This document shows positions 1 through 6,310 of a DNA stretch of 64,000 nucleotides, in pieces (positions within the stretch are counted from its first letter, which is position 1; each line of letters begins with the position of its first letter). The position numbers and the translations under genes were made by a program. Where the stretch lies: the NCBI RefSeq assembly GCF_014201115.1, contig NZ_JACHDO010000001.1:496001-560000 (forward strand), read 5' to 3'. Under the pieces are notes generated by a model that ran no database searches, had not been told where the DNA came from, and worked only from the letters and a program-made list of their open reading frames with translations. Origin of the DNA: Nocardiopsis metallicus (GTDB lineage Bacteria; Actinomycetota; Actinomycetes; Streptosporangiales; Streptosporangiaceae).

Positions 1-128
1 TCGATGCTGCCCCGGACCCCGCGCAGACCCCCTTCCCACCAGTCCGTGCCGTAGGTGTCGCAGGTCATCCGGGCCCAGTCGGTGATCTCGTGCTCGTGCA
101 GCGGGCGCAGGGGGTACGGGTCGCTCAT
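1..128 (-). CDS. GNAT-family N-acetyltransferase, N-terminal fragment (Eis-like), cut by window edge
   Basis: Reading the minus strand from the ATG at 128 gives 42 uninterrupted codons running off the left edge, starting MSDPYPLRPLHEHEITDWAR. The R-P-L-x-x-x-E-x-x-x-W-A-R-M pattern followed by a D-T-Y-G segment resembles the first beta strand and helix of Eis-type GNAT acetyltransferases, which transfer acetyl from acetyl-CoA to amines. The acetyl-CoA motif lies outside the window, so the family call rests on a short stretch. It points the same way as the AraC-type regulator whose stop is at 210, with an 81-bp gap. No strong ribosome binding site is visible (weak GAAG). Confidence 0.5.
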   Translation of the reverse strand, partial: MSDPYPLRPLHEHEITDWARMTCDTYGTDWWEGGLRGVRGSI

Positions 129-209
129 GGGGTCTTCGTATCGTGATGACCGGGTCCGGTGCCACCGGGTTTCGAGCGTGCCGGGCTTTGGGAGGGCCGG
201 GGTAACGGG

Positions 210-1082
210 TCAGGAGGCGCGTAGGGCGCGTTGGTAGGCGACCGGGGGGACGCCCAGGTGGCGGCGGAAGTGGCGGGTCAGGTGGGGCTGGTCGGCGAAC
301 CCCACCTCCACGGCGACCTCGCTCGCGCGCCGCCCCTGGAGCAGCAGCGCCCGGGCGCGGTCCACCCGCATCTGGTTCAGGTAGGCGTGCGGGGGCAGCC
401 CGTAGGCGGCACGGAAGGCCCGTGTCAGGGCGAAGGGGCCGATCCCCGTGCGTGCCGCCAGTTCCTCCAGGGTCGGCGGATCCACCAGGCGTTCGGCCAA
501 CAGCTCCCGTGCCCGGAGCACCTCCGGCAGTGCCGCGTGTCCGCCGCCCTCTGTTCCGCGCTCGCGGCCGTGGGACCGCAGCAGCATGGCGATGCCCTGC
601 CTGGCCAGTGAGGACGCCGCCAGGCGTTCCCCGCGCTCAGCCGCCATGTGCGCCCGCACCAGGACACGGGAGACCTCGGGGGCGTCGATCCCGGAGTCGG
701 TGAACGCGGGGGTGCCGCGCATGCCCAGCTCCCGGCCGATGCCCTCGACCACCTCGGGCGCGGGGTAGAAGACCCGGTAGCCCCACCCCTCGGGGATACC
801 AGCGTGCCCGGTGTGCACTTCGCCGGGACCGACCACGGCCAGCCCGCCCGGCCCGACCCGCGAGCGTCCGCCCGGGTGGGAGTACTCCTCCACACCCGCG
901 GTGATCATGCCGATGGTGTACGTGGGGTGTGTGTGCCGGGTGAAGGTCGTGGTGACGAACCGCGCGGTGAGGAGTTCGGTGTCGGGCAGCCCGGAGAAGC
1001 GCCAGTACCGCGCGCGCTCCACCCGGGGGTCCTCGACGGTGGGGTGGACCTCACTGGGCAGTTCCAGACCTCCGGGTTCCAT
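210..1082 (-). CDS. AraC-family transcriptional regulator with N-terminal cupin domain
   Basis: 290 aa. Residues about 40-170 fit the AraC-type cupin ligand-binding domain (histidine-rich TRHTHPTYTIGMITAG near the start). Residues about 185-285 carry two helix-turn-helix motifs (LEELAARTGIGPFALTRAF and ASEVAVEVGFADQPHLTRHF) ending in the usual P-x-x-Y-Q-R tail. This is full length for the family. The ligand is unknown; neighbours are GNAT acetyltransferases on both sides, so small-molecule or resistance regulation is possible. The start codon follows TAACCT-GGAGGT, giving both a leaderless -10 geometry and an SD, and it lies back to back with the GNAT gene at 1149, which it may also control. 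Confidence 0.9.
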   Translation of the reverse strand: MEPGGLELPSEVHPTVEDPRVERARYWRFSGLPDTELLTARFVTTTFTRHTHPTYTIGMITAGVEEYSHPGGRSRVGPGGLAVVGPGEVHTGHAGIPEGWGYRVFYPAPEVVEGIGRELGMRGTPAFTDSGIDAPEVSRVLVRAHMAAERGERLAASSLARQGIAMLLRSHGRERGTEGGGHAALPEVLRARELLAERLVDPPTLEELAARTGIGPFALTRAFRAAYGLPPHAYLNQMRVDRARALLLQGRRASEVAVEVGFADQPHLTRHFRRHLGVPPVAYQRALRAS

Positions 1083-1148
1083 ACCTCCAGGTTATGGCGG
1101 GAGGGGCCAGGTGCGGGAGGGCGGGCCCGCGCGGAGTAGTCTGCGCGG

Positions 1149-1586
1149 ATGAGCAAGCCACAGATTCGCCGGGTCCTGGACGAGCGGGACCGCGCGGCCG
1201 TCTTCGTCATCCGGGGTGCCGTGTTCGTCGCGGAGCAGCAGGTCCCCATCGAGGAGGAGTGGGACGAGCGGGACACCGCCGCTTCCTTCCTCCTCGCCCT
1301 CGTGGACGGGGTGCCGGTGGGCACGGTCCGGCTGGTGGACCAGGGCGACGGTTCCGGGCTCCTGGGCCGGATGGCCGTCCTGCCCGCGGGCCGGGGGAAG
1401 GGGACCGGGGCCGCGCTGGTCCGCGCCGCCGAGGACCTGGCGCGCGAGTCGGGGCTCGACCGGGTGGAACTGCACGCGCAGACGCACGCGCTGGGCTTCT
1501 ACGAGCGCCTGGGCTACACCGCCCACGGCGAGGAGTTCATGGACGCGGGCATCCCTCACCTGCACATGGAGCACAAACTCGGCTGA
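1149..1586 (+). CDS. GNAT-family N-acetyltransferase (ElaA/YjcF-like)
   Basis: 145 aa. The N-terminus has the ElaA/YjcF pattern (I-R-x-x-V-F-V-x-E-Q-x-V-P-x-x-x-E-W-D-E-x-D, residues about 22-43). The acetyl-CoA loop R/Q-x-x-G-x-G/A appears as LPAGRGKGTGAALV (about 77-90), and the C-terminal HALGFYERLGY (about 116-126) is the usual GNAT motif B. It probably acetylates a small amine or a protein amine; the substrate is unknown. TAGTCT ends 6 bases before the ATG with no SD, so transcription is probably leaderless. Divergent from the AraC regulator. Confidence 0.85.
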   Translation: MSKPQIRRVLDERDRAAVFVIRGAVFVAEQQVPIEEEWDERDTAASFLLALVDGVPVGTVRLVDQGDGSGLLGRMAVLPAGRGKGTGAALVRAAEDLARESGLDRVELHAQTHALGFYERLGYTAHGEEFMDAGIPHLHMEHKLG

Positions 1587-1781
1587 CCGGGCTCCCCGGA
1601 AGTCTGGCTTCGGGCACCTGGAAGCCCCCGCTCCCCGTCCAGTGTGACGGGGAGCGCACCCCCGTGCCCTGACCCGTCGGAATACTACCGAGTACGATTC
1701 GGTTTTGACGTTGGTGTCCCCCGGTGCGCTCCTCACGCGCACCGGCCAGCCGAGAACGAACACCGATCCGACGAGGAACAG

Positions 1782-2444
1782 ATGACGGTCAACACGCAGC
1801 CGGTCACCGAGAGCCCCGACGACCCCCGAGCCTTCGGGCTCCCCCTCGTCGACGCTCACGCGATCCCCGCCGAACTGCGCACGTTGGTCTCCCGCGTGCA
1901 CGACCTCGTCGACGCCGTCGCCAACACCGAGGTCGACACCGACACGCTGGCCGAGACCGCTGCCACCGTCGAGGAGCTGACCGGCCGGCTCAACGTCGCC
2001 CGCCGCCAGATCGGCACCATGGTCCGCCGTGAGCTCGGCGACGGCACCACCATGGTCGGCACCATCACCAACATCGTCGAGGGCGAGACCAACCCGGCCG
2101 CCCCGCGGCTCTTCCTCGACCGCACCGACGAGGGCCTGCGCGCCGAGATCACCCTCAACACCATCTACCAGGGCCCTCCCGGCCTGGTGCACGGCGGCTG
2201 GATCGCGGCCATGCTCGACCAGGCCGTCGGCAGCGTCTCGGCCGTGGAGACCAGCCCCGGGCTGACCGCCAAGCTGGAGATCAACTACCGCCGGCCCACC
2301 CCGCTGTTCACCCCGCTGGAGATCACCTCCTGGGTGGAGCGGGTCGAGGGCCGCAAGGTCTTCGTCGCCGGTCGGATCCGAGCCCACGGCCAGGTCACCG
2401 CCGAGGCCACCGGGCTTATGATCCAGGTCGAGGCCGCCGAGTAA
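1782..2444 (+). CDS. PaaI-family hotdog-fold thioesterase
   Basis: 220 aa from the ATG at 1782, which has GAGGAA just upstream; an in-frame extension to 1644 reads as low-quality sequence. The second half is a hotdog domain with the PaaI signature G-L-V-H-G-G-W-I-A-A-M-L-D-Q-A-V-G (about residues 127-143) and strands T-A-K-L-E-I-N-Y-R-R-P-T-P. Such enzymes hydrolyse acyl-CoA thioesters as homotetramers or dimers. The first 100 residues form a helical N-terminal extension (VHDLVDAVANTE..., VEELTGRLNVARRQ) seen in actinobacterial members. The substrate cannot be told from sequence. A strong hairpin 28 bp after the stop closes the unit. Confidence 0.85.
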   Translation: MTVNTQPVTESPDDPRAFGLPLVDAHAIPAELRTLVSRVHDLVDAVANTEVDTDTLAETAATVEELTGRLNVARRQIGTMVRRELGDGTTMVGTITNIVEGETNPAAPRLFLDRTDEGLRAEITLNTIYQGPPGLVHGGWIAAMLDQAVGSVSAVETSPGLTAKLEINYRRPTPLFTPLEITSWVERVEGRKVFVAGRIRAHGQVTAEATGLMIQVEAAE

Positions 2445-2472
2445 CCAGCCCGCCGAGCTGGGCGAAGACTCT

Positions 2473-2514
2473 GCGAGGGTTCGCGCGCCGTCCAGGCGGG
2501 GCGCGAACCCTCGC
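2473..2514 (+). terminator. Hairpin terminator after the thioesterase gene
   Basis: Perfect 14-bp stem GCGAGGGTTCGCGC (2473-2486) with its complement at 2501-2514 and a 14-nt loop; no T tract. It lies just upstream of the promoter of the aromatic leader peptide and separates the two transcription units. Confidence 0.75.
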
Positions 2515-2534
2515 GGTGTAGTACCATCACCACC

Positions 2535-2594
2535 GTGACCCACCGCTATTTCGTGTTTAGCCAGCCGACGCACCCGTCGGCCGCTTTCACGTAG
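2535..2594 (+). CDS. Aromatic leader peptide (MTHRYFVFSQ..., 19 aa) upstream of chorismate mutase
   Basis: GTG at 2535 opens a 19-codon frame, M-T-H-R-Y-F-V-F-S-Q-P-T-H-P-S-A-A-F-T, ending in TAG at 2592-2594. TACCAT (2522-2527) ends 7 bases before the GTG, the same leaderless geometry as many genes here, so the peptide would be the first thing translated on the mRNA. A Tyr codon and two Phe codons lie in a five-residue cluster (Y-F-V-F), and a third Phe codon lies near the end. A T-rich intrinsic terminator follows 24 bases after the stop and precedes the chorismate mutase gene. This is the layout of ribosome-mediated attenuation, but expression has not been shown. Confidence 0.65.
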   Translation: MTHRYFVFSQPTHPSAAFT

Positions 2595-2618
2595 GCGGAA
2601 ACGGGAACGTCGGCAACA

Positions 2619-2656
2619 GAGCACTTGGGCAGCAGCCCGGTGCTCTTTCGTCTTTT
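2619..2656 (+). terminator. Attenuator-type intrinsic terminator in the chorismate mutase leader
   Basis: GAGCAC (2619-2624) pairs with GTGCTC (2640-2645). An inner stem TGGGC/GCCCG, a single-base bulge and an AGCA loop complete it, and CTCTTTCGTCTTTT follows to 2656. A U-rich tail is uncommon in such GC-rich DNA and argues for a true intrinsic terminator inside the leader, 90 bp before the structural gene. CCGACG at 2565-2570 can pair with CGTCGG at either 2575-2580 or 2608-2613, giving alternative folds upstream. Confidence 0.7.
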
Positions 2657-2746
2657 CGGGCGGCCGACGCCCCAGCACACGGTTCCTGGAGGGGACGTAC
2701 GGCCGCGCCGCATCCGCGTACGCATCCAGACCCGAGAGGGAACACC

Positions 2747-3088
2747 GTGCACGACCGCCACACCGAAACCGCGCCGTCCAGCGAAACCGTGCCCTCCGTC
2801 GAGGCCCAGGCCGAGGAGCAGATCCTCCTGCTGCGCGGCCGGATCGACCAGATGGACGCCGAACTCGCCGAGCTCCTCGAGCGCCGCGCTCTGATCGCCG
2901 CCCAGGTCCAGCGGCTCAAGCCGGTCGGCTACTTCGCCGGGCGCGACCTGGGACGCGAGCGTGAACTGGTCGAGCGCATGGCCGAACACGCGCCCCGCCT
3001 GGGCGCCGACCGCCTCGCCGAGATCATGGACAGCGTGATCAGTGCGGGGCTGGCCGCCGCCCAGGAGGAAGCGGCCAGCGCAAGCTGA
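2747..3088 (+). CDS. Chorismate mutase, AroQ class (type II)
   Basis: 113 aa from the GTG at 2747 (GAGAGGG about 9 bases upstream). Residues about 20-105 match the all-helical AroQ fold: L-R-G-R-I-D-Q-M-D-A-E-L-A-E-L-L-E-R-R in helix 1 carries the catalytic Arg and Asp, and A-x-Q-V-x-x-L-K follows. It converts chorismate to prephenate, the branch toward Phe and Tyr. It is a free-standing mutase rather than one fused to prephenate dehydratase or DAHP synthase. The leader peptide and terminator upstream suggest control by Phe/Tyr supply. Convergent with the secreted phosphatase, only 5 bp from its stop. Confidence 0.88.
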   Translation: MHDRHTETAPSSETVPSVEAQAEEQILLLRGRIDQMDAELAELLERRALIAAQVQRLKPVGYFAGRDLGRERELVERMAEHAPRLGADRLAEIMDSVISAGLAAAQEEAASAS

Positions 3089-3093
3089 CCGGG

Positions 3094-4356
3094 CTACGGA
3101 CGCACCACGTCCACCCACACCAGGCGGTGGTCCGAGCTGGGGAAGGGGTAGTCCCCGGTCAGCCGGAACAGCGGGTCGTCCACGGTCGGCCAGAACACCC
3201 CCGAGCCGCGGGCGGGCAGCGATCGGGACGGTAGGACGTAGTCCACGCGGAGGTTGCCCGGGCCGGGTTCGTCGGCGAAGTCGGCGCTGTCCAGCCTCGG
3301 GTCGCCCTCGTGTTCGTCGTTGGCGCCGCCCTGGCGCTGGGCCGCACCGAGTCCGCCCTGGCTGGAGGGGCGCACGTCCACGATGTCGCGGTGTTCGAGT
3401 AGTTGGGTCATCGCCTCCGGGTGCCCGTCCCCGTCGTTGGGGTCGGCGTTGAGGTCACCCGCGATCACGAACGGAGAGCCGGGGGCGAGGCCGCCGGCCT
3501 CCCCCTGGTCGTCGTAGATGTAGGAACCGGCCCGAGGGGTGACGTAGTCGGCCCAGAAGCGGATCTCGTCGTGGTTGCGCGCCACGTTGCGCTTCTCCGG
3601 GCCGTCGAAGGCCGGGGGAGTCGGGTGGCTGGCCAGCAGGTGTACTGGCCGGCCGCGTCCGGTGTCGATCGGGATGTCCCAGTGGCTCTTGGAGGACAGC
3701 CGCAGCACCTCCAGAGCCTCCTCGGAGTAGTACGGCTCGCCGGTCCCGGGGTCGGTGGGCAGCAGCGCGCCGGGCATGTCGGCCCACAGGAAGTTCTGGA
3801 AGGTGCGCACCTGGTCGGTGACGATCGGGTACCGCGAGTAGACGACCATCCCGTACTGGCCGGGGAAGATCCCGTAGCCGAAGGCGTCCTCGGCGTACTC
3901 GGGGGTGCCCGGCTCGGTCACCGCCTCGCCGTCGCCGTTCAGGTCCACACCCGAGGCCACACCGGTGTTGACCGGCGCGGAGTACACGTACGGGTACTCG
4001 ATGGGCTCGGCGCCGTTCTGCGCGATGGAGAGGTAGTTGTCCTGGAAGAGCCGGGGGCTCGCGCCCGTCTCGTCGTAGTCGAACTCGTTGACCAGCAGGA
4101 CGTCGGGGCGCACGTGCTGGATGATCTCGGCGACGTTGCGGGCCTGCTCGCTGTCGGGGGTGGCCAGTTCCTCGGCCAGGGCGCCCTGCTCCGGGCGTTC
4201 CAGGGCGGTGTTGAAGGTCGAGAAGCGCACCTCGTGCGCGCCCGGTGGAGCGGGGACCGACGGCGACTCCGCGGCGGAGGAGGGCAGCGCGGTCAGTGCG
4301 GAGGCGGCCAGCACGAGGGTGGCGGTGGAGGCGATGCGGCGGGGCCTGTTGGTCAC
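3094..4356 (-). CDS. Secreted endonuclease/exonuclease/phosphatase family protein
   Basis: 420 aa from the GTG at 4356 (GAGAGG upstream on this strand). The N-terminus is a signal peptide (N-R-P-R-R, a hydrophobic stretch S-T-A-T-L-V-L-A-A-S-A, then a P-S-S-A-A-E cleavage region), so the protein is exported. The body shows the EEP fold: V-R-F-S-T-F-N-T-A-L near the start, V-L-L-V-N-E-F-D-Y (metal-binding Glu), V-I-A-G-D-L-N-A-D-P-N-D-G-D-G, and S-S-D-H-R-L-V-W-V at the end (catalytic Asp-His). All core residues are present, so a metal-dependent phosphodiesterase or nuclease is likely; the substrate is unknown. The longer frame to 4563 lacks a plausible start. Confidence 0.85.
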   Translation of the reverse strand: MTNRPRRIASTATLVLAASALTALPSSAAESPSVPAPPGAHEVRFSTFNTALERPEQGALAEELATPDSEQARNVAEIIQHVRPDVLLVNEFDYDETGASPRLFQDNYLSIAQNGAEPIEYPYVYSAPVNTGVASGVDLNGDGEAVTEPGTPEYAEDAFGYGIFPGQYGMVVYSRYPIVTDQVRTFQNFLWADMPGALLPTDPGTGEPYYSEEALEVLRLSSKSHWDIPIDTGRGRPVHLLASHPTPPAFDGPEKRNVARNHDEIRFWADYVTPRAGSYIYDDQGEAGGLAPGSPFVIAGDLNADPNDGDGHPEAMTQLLEHRDIVDVRPSSQGGLGAAQRQGGANDEHEGDPRLDSADFADEPGPGNLRVDYVLPSRSLPARGSGVFWPTVDDPLFRLTGDYPFPSSDHRLVWVDVVRP

Positions 4357-4492
4357 GGAAGGTGGTCCTCTCAGCGGTGGTTCGCGCGCCGGAGCGTAAC
4401 AGGCGAGCGTGGCCGAACGGTGTACCTCCGCTGTCCGAACAACACCGAAAATCCCTTGGCGGTCCCCTCCCGCCTTGTTTGACTGGCTTGTC

Positions 4493-5368
4493 ATGGCACA
4501 CAAGGAACCCAACCTCCCCTTCCGCTGGGACATCTCCGGCGGTGATCGGACCGGCTCCCTCACCGATGGAATCGACTACGAACCCGGTTACGTCGATGCC
4601 CTCGCCGAGTGCGCGGCCAAGGTCCTGGCCCGCAGCGCCGACGGCGACCTGTACTTCGTGGGGCGTTCCCCCGACAGCGTGTACGACCTGCTCAGCGGGG
4701 TGCTCGCCGACACAGGCCACCGGGAGCGGCTGCACCGCCTGCCGCTGTCCCTCTACGGCTTCGACGGCGAGGAGGTGACCCCCGACGAACGCGCCCAGCT
4801 GCGCACCAACCTCACCGCCTCCGGGATCAGCCCCCGGAGCCTGGCCGCCCGCGAACGCCCCGTGGTCTTCGCGGACCTGGTCCTGCACGGTTCCACCTTC
4901 GGCAACCTGCACCGTGAGCTGCGCGACTGGATCGACGACGAACGGGTGTCCTGGAACCTCATCCGCCGCAGGCTCCGCTACCTCGGCATCACCGTACGGG
5001 AGAAGACCAGCCCGAACACCTGGCGCTGGCAGCAACACGCGGAGTGGACGAGCGACCTGCAGCCCAGCGCCGTGCGCAACGTCTCCATCGACCGATTCCT
5101 CTGGGGGCACCTGGGCAACTCCCAGCCCAAGACCGAGCACTCCTTCCGGCGCTCCCGCTGGTCCGACCCCTCCGTCACCCGCCCGCGCCACGACGAGAAG
5201 GCCCGCCGGGGGCTCGCCGAGGCCCTGAGCATCCACGCCCACGGCCGCACCCGCCGAGTCCGCTCCCTCGTCCACCGGACCCTGACCGCCGAACCCGCCT
5301 TCCGCGACCCCTGGCTCCGCACCCTCGCCCACGGCCTCCGCGCCTCCGGCGGAACCTTCCGACCCTGA
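4493..5368 (+). CDS. Uncharacterised protein, possibly phosphoribosyltransferase-like
   Basis: 291 aa from the ATG at 4493; no convincing SD. I do not recognise a named family. Two segments stand out. L-Y-F-V-G-R-S-P-D-S-V-Y-D-L-L-S-G-V-L (about 44-62) resembles a beta-strand/loop of a Rossmann-like fold. P-V-V-F-A-D-L-V-L-H-G-S-T-F-G-N-L (about 123-139) resembles the PRPP loop of phosphoribosyltransferases, although the usual D-D acidic pair is not intact. The rest is basic and Trp/Arg-rich. There are no membrane segments or signal peptide. Divergent from the secreted phosphatase. The phosphoribosyltransferase idea is only an inference from pattern. Confidence 0.6.
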   Translation: MAHKEPNLPFRWDISGGDRTGSLTDGIDYEPGYVDALAECAAKVLARSADGDLYFVGRSPDSVYDLLSGVLADTGHRERLHRLPLSLYGFDGEEVTPDERAQLRTNLTASGISPRSLAARERPVVFADLVLHGSTFGNLHRELRDWIDDERVSWNLIRRRLRYLGITVREKTSPNTWRWQQHAEWTSDLQPSAVRNVSIDRFLWGHLGNSQPKTEHSFRRSRWSDPSVTRPRHDEKARRGLAEALSIHAHGRTRRVRSLVHRTLTAEPAFRDPWLRTLAHGLRASGGTFRP

Positions 5369-5839
5369 CCCAAGGCGCGAGAACCTCCCTAGTCCGTATC
5401 CCGAATCCGGCTCAGGCTAGCTTGGGCTCTCCGCGCCTGTCGGTGCGGCAGTCGAGTTCCCGGCGTCGTGTGTTTCCTGGGATTCCCCCGTTTCCCGCCG
5501 CTCGATGGTGGCCCTCTGCGCTGCGCGCGTCAGGGCCGTCGCCGTCGGAGCGCTTCGCGCTGGAGCAGCGCTCCACCTTGACCCGCTTCGCTACGACGGC
5601 GGTGGGCGACTATCGGGAAACAGGGGAGGCGCGGTCGGGGCGGCAGGCGGGCCCCAGGGGGCCCAACGGCAACCGCCAGCTACCTCGGCCTTCGGCCGGT
5701 GCCTTCCCCACGCCTGCGCGTACCGGGTCGCGTGTCGCGGCCGGTCAAGGCGGGCAACGAAAAGCGGTGGCGAGGTCAGCGTTCGCGAGGGCAGTGGTGG
5801 TGTCTGGGGGCGGGCGCCTGTTTCGGTCCTCTGTTCGAA

Positions 5840-5899
5840 GATGATCTTGCTACCAGGGGCGAGTTCGGCGCCGAACTCGCCCCTGGTAGCAAGATCATC
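5840..5899. repeat. Perfect 60-bp palindrome with no loop
   Basis: The 30 bases 5840-5869 (beginning GATGATCTTGCTACC) are followed directly by their exact reverse complement at 5870-5899, with the axis between 5869 and 5870 (GGC|GCC). The symmetry stops at both ends (A5839, G5900). It is unlike ordinary terminators here, which have 4-8 nt loops. Confidence 0.95.
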
Positions 5900-5990
5900 G
5901 GGGATACAGGGGTTTCGGAAGCAGCGGACAGTCTCAGGCGCGGGTTCCGGGTGCCATGCTTCCACGCTGAAAACCGGCCCCACTCGCACG

Positions 5991-6022
5991 GCCTGCCCTG
6001 CCCGCTCTCGGGCAGGGCAGGC
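5991..6022. repeat. 13-bp stem hairpin
   Basis: GCCTGCCCTGCCC (5991-6003) and its exact complement at 6010-6022, loop GCTCTC. There is no T tract. It lies 170 bp after the end of the 60-bp palindrome's left arm and about 290 bp before dnaE. Confidence 0.85.
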
Positions 6023-6310
6023 AGCCGTGCCCCCACTGGGCCCGCTCGCACTGCCCTGGGTGACTCCGCCACAGGGGCTCGGGCGGCTTCCGCCCCACCG
6101 CCGCGACACGCTGCCGGGTGCGCGCAGACCTGGGGCGCTCCCTCCTTCGCGTGTGCTCCCTCTGTCCCCGGGGTGATCTTCGGAACGATCGGGGATCGTC
6201 GTGCCGTTCGGACGGGGTTGGTTGCCCACAGGCGTCTGCGAAAGTCGTGGGGAAGTCGTAGGCTCAGGAGTCACCACACATCCGTCTACCCGCCTGGGGG
6301 CACCTGCGTC

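Larger units (their letters stand above)
5369..6310. other. Non-coding, repeat-rich region upstream of dnaE
   Basis: 942 bp with no credible gene: the long frames through it have no start signals and strange composition (Arg/Pro/Gly-rich). It holds several inverted repeats: GGAGCGC (5547-5553)/GCGCTCC (5568-5574), the 60-bp palindrome at 5840-5899, and a 13-bp hairpin at 5991-6022. TAGGCT at 6259-6264 could be the -10 box for dnaE. I see no tRNA, riboswitch or insertion-sequence gene. It may be an array of small palindromic repeats or the remnant of one. Confidence 0.6.

Noticed and set aside
5699..6310. 204-residue N-terminal extension of dnaE
   Set aside because: The extension runs through the 60-bp palindrome and has no similarity to the PHP domain, which starts at the ATG at 6311.
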